DNA of 64,000 bases from Polytrichum commune (Eukaryota; Streptophyta; Polytrichopsida; Polytrichales; Polytrichaceae): the NCBI GenBank assembly GCA_950295325.1, contig OX485803.1:74787554-74851553 (forward strand). Reading direction: 5' to 3'. This document shows, piece by piece, positions 33,951-45,607 of this stretch (the first letter of the stretch is position 1; each line of letters opens with the position of its first letter). The notes below the pieces were generated by a model. It was not told the DNA's origin. It ran no database searches and was given only the letters and a program-made list of their open reading frames with translations. Both the position numbers and the translations under genes were made by a program.

Positions 33951-36475
33951 AAAGTCTAGGAGCGTATGGATATTGTCCACTCTAGGAGACAATCCATACA
34001 AGACATGTTTAACTTTTAGCAAATCCAACCAAGGCCAAAGCAAGTGGCTTGCTCTTCTAACACATATTCAGGGGTGATATTAAACATATGCCTCCTATAG
34101 GTTGGTTTTTGATTCATCTCAATGTAGGTACAATTGACTAATTTGAGGTCTTTGTCCCTAGTCTAGGGGTTAATTTGGCTAGAAATAAAACCCTAGGTTC
34201 TACAATAATTATCAAATGTTCTCACTTCTCTCTCCCCCGGTTCATCCTCCCCTTCAATAGGTGTTGTGAAGATTCACCCAAAGAACCTCAAAGTTCCAAG
34301 GCTACGATGCCTTGCTCTTCGAACTTTGGACAAGTGGTTGAGTGTCCCTTGTATGTTGTTGATAAATTCTATTATTGCTTTGGAGTCTTTGATGTAGTTC
34401 CAGAGTCCACAATCATCTAAATTTAAAATGAGGATGTTTTATGTTACATAATAACTCAAACACCCTATTGTGATGACCCTTACCCAACAACAACCCCCAA
34501 TGGATTCTTGTTTACAAAAGAAATTGGCCGAAACAAGAAGTCTAGGGTCGGTTTTGGACATATGTTCTGCATGGTTCTCAAAAACTACACACTCCAGGTG
34601 TGTCTTGTGTGTAGCTCAAATACATGTCTTTGTGCATGTCAAGGGCCGGATGGGGTGCTTTGGTATTAACACTTTTGGGGCCCGATTTGGGCCTCTCATA
34701 CATTTAGTAATTTGGAATTGTACAATACATGAACATACGTTGTGATGTGTTTTTATTGGTAGACAGTGATAGTTTGTTGTCTTAAAGGTATTATTTGTTG
34801 ACACTCATACAATATAGCCTGGAGAAAATTTGATGAAGGTTACATAGCATCCAAAATAATGAGAGAATTTTTATTCATAAAATTGAAAATGCTAGAAAGT
34901 TGTTAGAAGCATCAGGGGTAAATAATTGGTCACTTGAATTATAAGATGCAAAGTGTTTAAAATATGATAACTTATAAGGCATGTAAGGTAGCTCAACTCA
35001 ACACCGACACCGACCCTACGACCACCCAAATGAAAGACAAGCTTCATTTTAGAATGCAAATCTAGGACATCCAAGGAACTCTCATTAATAAGAGTTCTAA
35101 TAAACAAGATTTCCTTGGAGATCCTACTTTGTGTTCTCAAATAAGAATATCCATGTGAGATGGAAATATATAGGTAGGCGGCTAAAGTGGGAAGGTAACC
35201 GGTCATTGTAGGTTATTATCACACAAATATTTGACACATGAATACATGTGATACTATGTGCTCAATCACCAAGCTTATATTACCACAATCATCCTATCCA
35301 TCCTACGTTCAAACTCAAGTTGAACTTTTGTGGGATTCAATCATTAAATGGTAGATTTTAGCATCAATGGCTAGTGGTGTTGGCCCCACCAGATGACTAT
35401 GAGCTACTAAAGAATGTTATGTCAATCTTGTTAAGAAAACTAAATAAAGTTTTCCATACCAATAATAAAATAGCATGCTCAATGTTTAGTATGTTGGTAT
35501 TAGGTGTACTCACCACAAGGTAAGTATACCCAAAACCAACATATGACCCAAAATGAACACTTGAATATATTGGGCAATAAGTATATGTTGCTTATAAGGA
35601 TGTACACTATCTAAACATCCAAACAATATAGGCGCTGGTTTTGGACACTTACAGATGAAACTTTACACCCTTGCCACTTTTGCATATGGTATCCAAACGA
35701 TGCGTTCTAGCATGCATTGGAATGCTCTTGATCTCACAAAACAGGCAAAAAGGGAAACACACACACACACACACACACAAAACTCCCATACCAATAATAG
35801 AAATTATGCTCAACGCTTATTATTGCATGCCTTTTGAGGTGTACAGACCATAGGTGACATGTGTAGTAGTTTCCATTACTATGATTGACTGTGTTTTCAC
35901 ATGAGATAAGTAATATCTAGGTTCTAGTTGAAACTTTAACAAATAAAAAATAGATAGATAGGCCTCAATTGAGGGCAAGCATGAATGGAGAGTAACTTCG
36001 TCCCACGGGCTAAGTTAATTGGGTTGAGCACATGGCCCAATTTTCTGCCTCACAGTTGTTCTAGTCGTTGGGGAGGCAAGGCCGCTGGACGAGCAGATGT
36101 AGAACACAGTAAAAAAGTGGCTACAGCCAAGGCAAGCCACCGCGTAGGCTACAAGATGCAATAAAAAGTGCAGAGTGCTTTTTAGCCCTGAGTAAAAAGC
36201 ACTGCCTGAGTTTTACCCGAAGATAAATAACACTTTCTTTTATGAAAGAAATGGCCGCCCAGGCTGTGGAAGCCCAGGCCATGTGCCCAGCCCTACTGCC
36301 ACCTTTTGGTGGTGGACTCTATGGAGCAAGAACACTAGGCCTGCCAAGCACAGGGCTAGGGTTAGCTACCGAGCCTGTCTCGTGGTGCACCGCATGCCAA
36401 GGCAGGAAGCGAGGAAACAGATACACAACTGAAGTTCAGCCTCAACACACGGAACTTTTAGCTTCAAACCTCACA
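33951..36475. other. No supported gene
   Basis: AT-rich with a (CA) microsatellite at 35757-35780. ORFs at 34175-34745 have no recognisable family. Confidence 0.45.
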
Positions 36476-36480
36476 ATAGC

Positions 36481-37055
36481 TTGAGAGAGAGAGAGAGAGA
36501 TTGTGGCTTGTTGGCTTAAAAGTGTGTACTTTGGGGATTACGGTGACCGTGGTAGCCAAGCCAAGCCATGCCATGCCATGCCCATAAGTTATCCGGTGGT
36601 GTTAGTTCTATATTAGGCACCTTCTAGGCTCTTCTTCTTCGCCTAAACTCGGTGGTCAGACTCATCAGACTCACATGTGACACATGTTCGGTTGCATCTA
36701 TTTTGGGCTTCAGGCCGCATGGGTCGGAGGAGAGGAGAGGAGAGGAGAGGAGAGGAACGGAACGGAACGGAAAGGAAAGGAAAGGAAAGGAAAGGAAAGG
36801 AAAAGAGGTGCCAACTTGTTTGGGTTGTTGAGTGCATGTCTTTCAATTCTTCTGGCTTTTAAGTTTCAACTTAACTTGCAGCAGTGGCCCGGATCATATG
36901 GTTTGACCTGACCCTAGTGAAGACGGTGCTCACTCTTGTGGCTTGGCTTGGCTTGGCTTGACGTTGATGTTGTTGAGTTGTGGGAATTTGAGTGTTTCTT
37001 GTGCTGTGTTTAATCAGGAGAGAGAGAGAGAGAGGAAGAGAGAGAGGGAGAGGAC
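36481..37055 (+). repeat. Cluster of purine microsatellites
   Basis: (GA)n at 36484-36500 and 37017-37050, plus a pentanucleotide series GGAGA to GGAAC to GGAAA at about 36725-36800 that steps from one unit to the next. GA-rich tracts are common in plant 5' leaders, but no coding exon follows that I can support. Confidence 0.85.
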
Positions 37056-38529
37056 AACCTAGTGCGGAGTGTGTCGTTACTTTGATTACTGGGCTTTGTT
37101 GTGCAAGGAAGGTGAAGTGGTGAGAGCAACAGATAACAATCAAGTTGGTTAACGTAGTTTGGGTCAATCTTGACGATGGTCGTATATGTCTTGATAACTA
37201 AGGTTTTTTCTTTCTGTGTGCATTAATGTCGTGGTGCTTTTTTTGGTACTAGTCCCAGACAAAAGGCTTGAGGCAGTCTGGCCTTGCTTCATTGTTGCCT
37301 TCTTTCTCTCCTTGGATGTTTGCTCCACTTACTTAGTTACATGGTTGAGTTGAGTAATTTGGTTGACGTGAAGCCGTACTGCCTCAAAACTTTTGTCTGA
37401 GATTTTTTGCGATTTCTGAGGATTTTGAGCATTGGGTGACAACTTCACCTCGATTCTGGTTGCTGCAGAGGTCTTTACCGATTTACACAACTCTTTTCTA
37501 ATTACCGGTGACTTCAAAGGTGTGTGAGAGAGTGAGCATCGGTACCACTGTTGTTCAGGGTTTTCGTTCCGTGGACGTGATTTATTCTGTTACTGCAGTG
37601 CAGGTCAGAAGGAATGTTTTTTTTTCCAGCTGTCCTTTCCTGACTTTGCATATTAAAATGGTCAGAAAATGATTATTTTGTAATGATGTCTGTGCTTGAA
37701 TTTGTTATGAAGCAACATCATGATCATTTTGCTTGCATAGTAGTCTCATATGTAGGCGTGTTAGTATGTCCTGTTTCGAATTTCGTATTAGTTAGAATGG
37801 AACAATGCAGGAGGGACGGATACATAATGCGCCGGACATTCCTCAAGTGTTACTTAGTTGTGATGCTTATTTGGTCTTGTCAATGTTTAGGGGCGAAGGC
37901 TCTCTTTCTTGCAAGAAGATGTGGGGTTGGCGTCTGTGACTCTCATCCATGGAATAATTCTCCCAAAAATAAATGCAGGAATTGAATTGCAACATGAATT
38001 GTAAATTATCATAAAATAGGTTAATCTTAGCATGGATGAGAGCACAGTTTGTGGCCCCCACACTCTTGTTTTGCTGTGTTGGCCTCCACCCCTAAATGTT
38101 GGCAAGACCTAATGGGTACACAACATTGTCATTACTGAAGGCGGCCATGCTTTTCCACCACCACTGAAACTGAAATGTGTCTTCACAGATATCTTTCTGT
38201 TGCATTGAGGTAGGTACCTGTAAACTTTTTCTACACATTTTAAGGGGGGTTTGTTTCTGAAATCCTAGTTATTTTGTTACAGTTAAGTGAGCTTGTTTCA
38301 AGAAGACATGATTCTGCATGTTGAAATGTGGTGAGGTGTCTGATATTATTTTGTGGAGTTTCGATTTTGTGAAGGTTTTGTTAAAACGGTTGCAGGAGTT
38401 CAACTCTGGAGCCTCCCACTCCAGGAAAAGCTCAACACATCAATATAATGGTCAAAAAATCACAAGAGGAACTGGAGACACTGCATGGGTATTTCTGGAC
38501 TGCTTTATAAATTTGACACAGGGTAGACA

Positions 38530-38805
38530 TGCCTAGTGCAGTTACTTATCTTAATCGCACACCTATGTGGTTTTGTGTGGCTCCAAGAATGGATACTAAA
38601 TAAGGGCTATATGACCATCTATGGAGCGCAGTAATCTTCACTTTGATAATCAATAAGATATTGGTTTGAAAATTATCAGGAAAGTGGCTACCGCCTCGTT
38701 TTGGATATGCTAACCTTGTACCAACGTGTTTCATGTCCTAGGAGAAGTGGACTAGTTGGAAAAAGTAACCATTCAAGACCCTTCTACCTTAAAGCTTTAC
38801 TCCAA
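38530..38805 (+). repeat. R1 copy 3
   Basis: Begins AGTTACTTATCTTAATCG and contains GGATACTAAATAAGGG, ATGACCATCTATGGAGC and CATGTCCTAGGAGAAGTGG. Confidence 0.75.
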
Positions 38806-39756
38806 GTAAGGCAGGGCTCACTCGTTTGCAATCATGCAACATGTTAGAATAGTTGAACACGAAAATCAATCATAAATTGAGTCACGCGCAACAGAGCTTT
38901 ATAATAGAGCATTTGGGAAGATCATTGCCCAAGTTTTGAACAATGTGCCTGTCGTTCTAGTGGGCATTTATTGATTTGATTGAGATGTCTTGCTATTTGG
39001 ATCATATTTTTACACACATTGCCAAATAAAGCCAGGATTTTGTTGAGGGATTTATAGAAAGCTTCAAGTCACTTTGGCATATAGTTCTGTTTTGAATACG
39101 AATGTAGGAAAGCTCCTTGTATTTATGTACATATCAAACGGCTGTTTGTGTTGGTAAGCCTTACACAACAGCACTTCATCAATGTGATATGGATTTAAGT
39201 TGTTTACAAGTTCACTAAGGCTCTTGTGTCCGTTTTGCATGCCTAGAGGAAGGTAAAATATGAATCTCAAGTGAATGCAACAAGATGTTATGTCTGCATA
39301 ATGGATTGATTCTTGATTGGGTGGTATTATTTGTGTCCAAGTCTACAAAGAGGAATAAAAAAAAGGATTGGTAATGGGCGACATAATCAGGAAAACCTCA
39401 GCAATTGATTCATTGGTCATTCCAAATTAATTATCTACTGACTAAGAACCGCTTTATTCTCTTCTCTTTCAATATGTTTTTCAGGAGTATAGATTAGGTA
39501 CTAGATAATTTGACCTAGAACTATTGATGACCTATAAATTTTTAACCTTTTCTTATGGTTCCTATGTCAAATTATCGAGTTTAATGTGGTTTGACCTAGT
39601 AGAAACCGTAAAGGAAAGAGAAAAAAAACACAACTTAGCTCATATAGTTATGACTACGTGTCACTTTCACTTCCCAAAATTACAGAATCTGGAACTGGAA
39701 ACAGTGCCTGGGAAGTTTTTGGGCAGACAGTCAAGATCCATGTCATTCTAAATCTA

Positions 39757-39935
39757 GCCGGTTACATGTTGACATCTTCCGGTTTTGCTTTATTCACTTG
39801 GGATATATTCCATAGATTCCTCTAAAATGATCGGTAATTCTCTTGAAGTCTCCAACTTCAACCGGTTATGTCTCAAACTCAACTGGTTCATCTGTAACTA
39901 GCTACCAGTTCTTCCCAGACACAGACTGGAAACCT
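39757..39935 (+). repeat. R2 copy 2
   Basis: Inverted relative to 32665-32860; shares CAACCGGTTATGTCTCAAA and GGTTCATCTGTAACTAGC-type blocks. Confidence 0.65.
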
Positions 39936-40432
39936 CCTAATTTCTTACAGAAATGCATCCACTAGCACGGACAGTCTCAAGGACAAAAGTTATGGGACTC
40001 AGATGCCTATCAAACAAGTGTTACTAAACTATGGAAAAAGGGTTTGAGCTATTGGCAAGTGTCACAAGCAGAACTCACCCGTGTCTAAGTCATGTTGAAC
40101 ATGGGTTGCACTGCATTGGTCAAATTGTGCACATTCCAAGCTTTTGGGACTCGAGCAAACTGAACATAACTGTGATGTCATTAATTTGTTGCAAAGCTGA
40201 ATGCATAGGAAAACTTTGAAATCATGAAGATGGCCAAAATCTTCACAATTGTGAATGAAGTGTTGGCCGAAGCCACTAATCTTTTAAAAACTAAGCTGGT
40301 TTATACAGTATCAATCACCACCCTTGCAAAGTGCACTGTAGTGTAAACTAAGACATGTGCAAATACTGCAGAAAGTATACCTTAAAAATGGACACAATCT
40401 AGGACTAATTAGATCTTGTGTTTTGAATCTAA

Positions 40433-41323
40433 TGCCCCCTCCCCACTTGACATTAGCTAAGGGCCGGTTTACACTATGGTGGAGAAGTCCACCGGTCATG
40501 AAAAAAAGGGCGTTTCTCAATTGTGATTGGTCGAAAATGCAACTCTTGACCGGTGGGTGTTTACACTAGGTGAAGAAAACAATGGTGGTGAACTTTTCAC
40601 ATGGATGATAAAATGACATGGCCGCCTACATGGCGGCACTTTTTGGAGTTGGGCTTCTCCGGCCTCAAGAGGCCGGACAAGAAACTCCTCCTCCGGAGAA
40701 GCCCAACTCAATACAAATATTTTATTGCCTTTAATTCTTGTCCGGCACATCCACCATTTGCCTCATATAACCATGTCTTGGCCAAGCATTCTTGACCGAC
40801 CGGAGGCCTTCTCCACCGTAGTGTAAACCGGCCCTAAGCCTAAAAGTGGGTTCTTAAAAATGAGCGTTCACATCATCGACATTATCTAGTGCCAAGCCTA
40901 GTTGGCAAATGATGTGGCATGGCTTAAAAGTGGAGGTTTTAAGCTAAAACTACCGACCCTCCCATGGGTACCTAGACATGAGGCAAGAATGTAGGACCTC
41001 TAAAAGTGTTGCCTCCCGCTCTTGTGATTGGTTGCTTTTAGTCTTATTAGCTATGAGGGCACGAGGAGCTCCATTAACAAAAACCGATGGTAAGTATTAA
41101 GGCATTTGGGGATGGGACAAAAACTATCCAACATTCATTGGTTGGTAGATAAAACAATGAACATGTGTGAAAGCTACTTAACTAAAACCTACTTGGAAAT
41201 CTCCGGAGCAAGTTCTTGTAGGTGCATTGGGATAGCCGGATGTGTCCGCTATAACCGAGGGAGCTTTACCTGGGTTTTAGGGAAGTCTTTGGTTATTTGC
41301 TAATGTCAAGTGGGGAGGGGGCA
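40433..41323. mobile_element. TAA-flanked MITE (family A, copy 1), interrupted by a second MITE
   Basis: Inverted ends TGCCCCCTCCCCACTTGACA (27 bp, perfect to ATTAGC). TAA duplications are at 40430-40432 and 41324-41326, a PIF/Harbinger-type target. Copy 2 at 58671 is collinear. Without the nested element it is about 514 bp. No coding capacity. Confidence 0.88.
40461..40834. mobile_element. Tourist-like MITE (family B, copy 1) nested in family A
   Basis: Ends GGGCCGGTTTACACTATGG and, inverted, GGGCCGGTTTACACTACGG; TAA at 40458-40460 and 40835-40837. The family A copy at 58671 is the empty site: there TTAGCTAAGCCTAAAAG runs without a break. Confidence 0.93.
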
Positions 41324-41469
41324 TAAGAGTATTATAGATCGTGTCTGGTTTAGAGTTGACTCATTTGTGTATCAATAATCCGTGGGAGTGGAAGTCTCCC
41401 ATACATGATGCCCCTCCTATTTTGGGTTTTTCCCACATTATGGGTGTACTTAGGATGAGTATTGCTTAC

Positions 41470-41960
41470 GGGGGACGTTAAATACCCCCCACGAACTTTT
41501 CGGGGTGTCAGATCCGGGCTGGGGCAGCCGCTCGTCCAGAAAATCTGAATTTTCTGGACCCGACCGAAAACTGCTGCCCGCTTGCCCGATTTCGAAAAAA
41601 CCATTGCCCTTGCATTCTTGAAGGCCACTTACTCACAAATCCCATATTGAGTGTACTTCACCTTCAAGAGCGAAAATCCAATATATACGTTCACTTCCAT
41701 TGAGTAAATAAGCAATTGATTGGGGTTTCATTATCAAAGTGAAACCGTCAATAAAACATGTAATTAACTTGGAAGTCAAAAATATTACAAAACCCTCACT
41801 AGCACTGAGGTTATAATTTTTTGACTCACAATTTGAAATTGTCTTTGTGATTCTAAAATGACACTTAAATTTAGTGTGCTGATTTAGTATGTGTATTTTA
41901 TAATATTTTAGGTAATGCCGTCTACGTTCACAAGTATTCATACGCATTCAAATGAATCAA
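41470..41960 (+). repeat. Left TIR of the MULE
   Basis: Pairs with 45103-45598. A frame through it (41633-41947, minus) and its twin at 45234-45431 (plus) exist only because the arms are copies. Confidence 0.92.
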
Positions 41961-42372
41961 CTGTGATTAAATATAATTAAGTCTAATTAATCTTCATTAA
42001 TCTTCATTAATCCCAAATAAATCAGAAACTATGCTTACCAAATTAAGTAAACCTAATTGATTATAAAATTTACTTACTGTAATTAATTCATTATTGGATA
42101 AAACATACTTCATTCACCCTTGAAATAGTACTCATGAGTAAAGTTGCAAAATTTGTGCTTCATGCAAGTGTTTCTTACACTGTAATGAATGATTTTGTTG
42201 ATTTTTTCCAACAAATATGTGCATATACGTATGTTATAGGTCATCATACATAAAATTTAATTTAATATGTTGTTACGAAACTATACATATGTCACTTTCA
42301 ACCACTTGCAAATTCTGACAGATTTGCGTAGGTGTTGAAAAATGACATATATATATATATATTCTAAAACAC

Positions 42373-42436
42373 ATGTTCGAGGAGGAGGCTTATAGTCCTT
42401 TCCGGAAATGCCGCCCTCTGAGACGGCCACGTCACT
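42373..42436 (+). repeat. About 60-bp repeat shared with 62326-62387 (inverted)
   Basis: Shared blocks: CGAGGAGGAGGCTTATAG, CCCTCTG, GACGGCCACGTCAC. It contains a CACGTCA core that plant bZIP factors bind, but no role is shown. Confidence 0.75.
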
Positions 42437-43020
42437 TGTTAGGTTTAGGCTTAGACTGAAGAGCTCCAAACCCTAGCTCTGGCAATGGCGATCATTTCTT
42501 CACTTTTCTGTCACTCACTTGATTCCTATACTAGTGTACTATAAGAACAACATTTCAATACTCATAGAAAAATCACACTTATATTTAATAATGATCACCA
42601 AATTGATATTGACCGGAGCACTTTCTTGGTCCACTTTACCATGCTTGCATCCTCCTCCCAATCATGTTCACTATTGAAGGTGGCGTAGTTTATATTTTTA
42701 CATGTGTTTTTGGATCCTCACCTAGAATCAAATATAGGGGTCCGATTAAGAAAAGTAACCGAATAGCATCCGCACTTATCCGAAACACAATTACGATCTT
42801 GCCGACGAGGACATTCAACCACAGTTACTACAATGATCCGACGAGAACAAGAGCATCATTCGAGTTGCCATGATCCGGGACAAGGATCCCCTAAAAATTG
42901 GAACTCTGGCCACTATTCCATTCATTCAACACTGAAGCTGGTCCTTCAACAATATTGCACAAAGTGCAAATTTAATCCGAGGTTCCAGAAGGTTGGAGGG
43001 GGGTTCGAGAACCAGCAGCT

Positions 43021-43599
43021 ATGGCGATGAAGAAGATCAGATCCTGCTTTGTGAGGATTCTCGCCACATTATTTGTTGTTTTTGTTGCTCAAGATTGTGA
43101 AGCAAGACCAGCGCGCAATGTGCAGTCGACTCTGAAACCGAGGGTGATCAAGTACTACGTTCACGACGACTTACTGCAGAAGGCGAACAACACAGCTTTC
43201 ATCATTGCTGGCCCTGGAGGCAATGTGAGTGCGTTGGAGCAATTCTCTCTGGTCGCGATTAACGATCTTATCACCGAAGAGCCGAGTGTGGGCTCACGGA
43301 AGCTCGGAAACGCGCAGGGAGTGTACTTGATCTCCGAGTTCTTTCCGAGCAGACCGCACATTCATCAGCAGTTCACAGCCGTGTTTAAGGACAAATACAA
43401 CGGGACGATTGCGTACCAAGGTGACGACGACTTGATGCTTCCTGTGAGAGAGATCGCGGTTGTCGGAGGCACGGGAGAGTTTCGGAACGCCTTTGGTTAT
43501 TGTTTCATTACTACGGTCAAGCAGACCGATGCCTGGTCTTATAGTCTTGCTTTTGAAACTCATCTTTGGACACACGATCTGGGACGAGACGATCGATAA
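43021..43599 (+). CDS. Dirigent protein
   Basis: Single-exon gene of 192 residues. Residues 1-28 (MAMKKIRSC... VAQDCEA) form a signal peptide, so the product is secreted to the apoplast. The dirigent fold follows, with KYYVHDDL at about 44-51, GNAQGVYLISEFF at about 96-108, FTAVFKDKYNGT and the most conserved end REIAVVGGTGEFRNAFGY. Possible N-glycosylation sites include NNT, NVS and YNGT. Dirigent proteins have no known oxidising activity of their own; they steer coupling of phenoxy radicals or related cyclisations, as in lignan synthesis. Length is normal for the family. The gene lies inside a Mutator-like element, about 1.06 kb from the left arm's inner edge and 1.5 kb from the right one. 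There is no frameshift or missing motif. Confidence 0.93.
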   Translation: MAMKKIRSCFVRILATLFVVFVAQDCEARPARNVQSTLKPRVIKYYVHDDLLQKANNTAFIIAGPGGNVSALEQFSLVAINDLITEEPSVGSRKLGNAQGVYLISEFFPSRPHIHQQFTAVFKDKYNGTIAYQGDDDLMLPVREIAVVGGTGEFRNAFGYCFITTVKQTDAWSYSLAFETHLWTHDLGRDDR

Positions 43600-45102
43600 A
43601 GAGTCTGTTGATGACTTAACTCTCTCTATTTAGTAATAAATACCGTTTCGAAGCTCTCTGAAGTACAATTCTCATGTCCTCCGCGTGTCATCCTCTTTTT
43701 TTAACTCCTAATAAAATTCTTGAAACGATCTTGCATCACAGCAGAGTCGAATATGAAAGGAGGATTAGATATGATGACACATGAAGTCAACTAGCTTTGA
43801 TATTGCAATAATTTAGTTCTAGGTCAGGATTCTTTGGCCAATGGAATACAATTGGCACGTCTTCGGTGTTTCATCCACTTTTTAGTCCTATTCTAGCAAC
43901 GAGCTTGCATCACAGCATGGAGTCAGCTGTGAAAGGCGGATTAGGGATGAGGACACATTTCGTCATACAGATTTGATATTGACAATGATTCAGCATTGAT
44001 TAAGTTGAAGATTAGGATTCTCTACCTAAGAAAGCTAATATGCAGCTATGGCATGTAATTTCAGTATGGGAGAAGATGGAAGGAATGTCGAAGTCAGCAT
44101 CCCTTTGACAACCTTTAATTGGTATATAGGGCATGAGCGGTGCCTTTTTATGTATCTTCTTTCTTGGCTTCATCTTCATCATGATCGTCATGGATTAAGT
44201 TGCGGAGTCCGATTCTTTAGCCAATGTAGCTATCCAGCGATGGCATGCCTGAAAATGGTCCTTGGCGTGCTTGATTATTTAGCAAACGTAGTTGGTCATG
44301 TGTTACGTCGCCGACAGCCTGTGGAGGAAGCATACAGGACAGCCTGTACTAGGTTTGAGTTAACATTCTGCAAACCTGATTAATTTTATTGTCTTCAAAA
44401 ATGTTACTTCCATTGAACTGTCCAGGATATCGGTGATGCCCGAAGTCAAAATCCCTATGACAAAACTTAGGATCATATATGATTTGAGGATCAGCTTGTT
44501 GAATGAACTCTTATGATGTCTTGGCTTCATCGTCACTTCCATTCTCACTCTCACCGTCACTCTCAGGACTTTTGAATGCCACCAGATGCCGATACATGTG
44601 GGTCTAGGACATCTCCCTGCGTGGAACGTTCGCTAGGACATGTTCGATTCGCATTGATGCACTCTGAAACCACATTCACCAGCATCATGCATTGAAATTC
44701 AGCTACGAGACGTGGAGCATTTACTTGGACTCGATAAATTGGTGTAGAATCTGCGTCTTGTCACCAATTGATTCAGAAGCAGTCTACAGGACTTAGAATC
44801 ATGACAGTTACATTCGAATCATGTGCTTAATAATTTGATTGTATGCAATGCTTGAGTTCAAGCATCGTAATGGGAGTGTTATAAGTTTGTAGATCGGGTG
44901 GTACAAAATTGGAGGTACAAAATCATCTATAACAGAGTACTTAGCTCTTACCGTCAAAGCATTCTAGAGTGATTCTTGCGACAAATGCAGTCACTCATGG
45001 CTGCCACTTAATTTACATTAGTGGGCCACAATTTGAAAGTTCTAATAATTAATTCCATTGAATTAGTTCTAATAATTAAGTCCAATGAATTAATTCTAAT
45101 AA
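43600..45102. other. MULE interior downstream of the dirigent gene; no further gene
   Basis: AATAAA-type signals occur at 43636 and 43710. A loosely duplicated block (GTCGAATATGAAAGGAGGATTAG near 43745, a similar one near 43925) suggests an internal duplication. The 44048-44383 frame is not recognisable. Confidence 0.5.
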
Positions 45103-45598
45103 TTGATTCATTTGAATGCGTATGAATACTTGTGAACGTAGACGGCATTACCTGAAATATTATTAAATACACTTACTAAATCAACACACTAAATTTAAGT
45201 GTCATTTTAGAATGACAAAGACAATTTCAAATTGTGAGTCACAAAAATTATAACCTCAGTGCTAGTGAGGGTTTTGTAATATTTTTGACTTCCAAGTTAA
45301 TTACATGTTTTATTGACGGTTTCACTTTGATAATGAAACCCCAGTCAATTGCTTATTTACTCAATGGAAGTGAACATATATATTGGATTTTCGCCCTTGA
45401 AGGTGAAGTGCACTCAATATGGGATTTGTGAGTAAGTGGCCTTCAAGAATGCAAGGGCATTGGTTTTTTCGAAATTGGGCGGGCGGGTAGCAGTTTTCAG
45501 TCGGGTCCAGAAAATTCAGATTTTCTGGATGGGCGGCTGCCCTAGCCCGGATTTGACACCCCGAAAAGTTTGTGGGGGAGGGGTATTTAACGTCCCCC
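45103..45598 (-). repeat. Right TIR of the MULE
   Basis: Inverted copy of 41470-41960, with point differences and small indels. Confidence 0.92.
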
Positions 45599-45607
45599 AT
45601 TGTTTAT

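Larger units (their letters stand above)
37056..40429. other. No supported gene; possible transcribed remnant 36.9-38.5 kb
   Basis: T-rich, intron-like sequence with acceptor-like CAG sites (e.g. TTGCAG at 38392-38397). The short frame after it carries GTGDTAW, and a fragment near 39690 carries GTGNSAW, but neither gives a gene. Confidence 0.4.
41470..45598. mobile_element. Mutator-like element with about 490-bp TIRs carrying a dirigent gene (Pack-MULE-like)
   Basis: Left arm 41470-41960 and right arm 45103-45598 are inverted copies over their whole length, starting GGGGGACGTTAAATAC. The flanks are ATTGCTTAC (41461-41469) and ATTGTTTAT (45599-45607), a 9-bp duplication with two C/T differences, as expected of Mutator insertions. 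No mudrA-type transposase was found. The interior holds an intact dirigent gene at 43021-43599. Confidence 0.88.

Noticed and set aside
41633-41947. 104-aa ORF, with a near-identical one at 45234-45431
   Set aside because: They are the two arms of the MULE inverted repeat; identity comes from the repeat, not from protein conservation.
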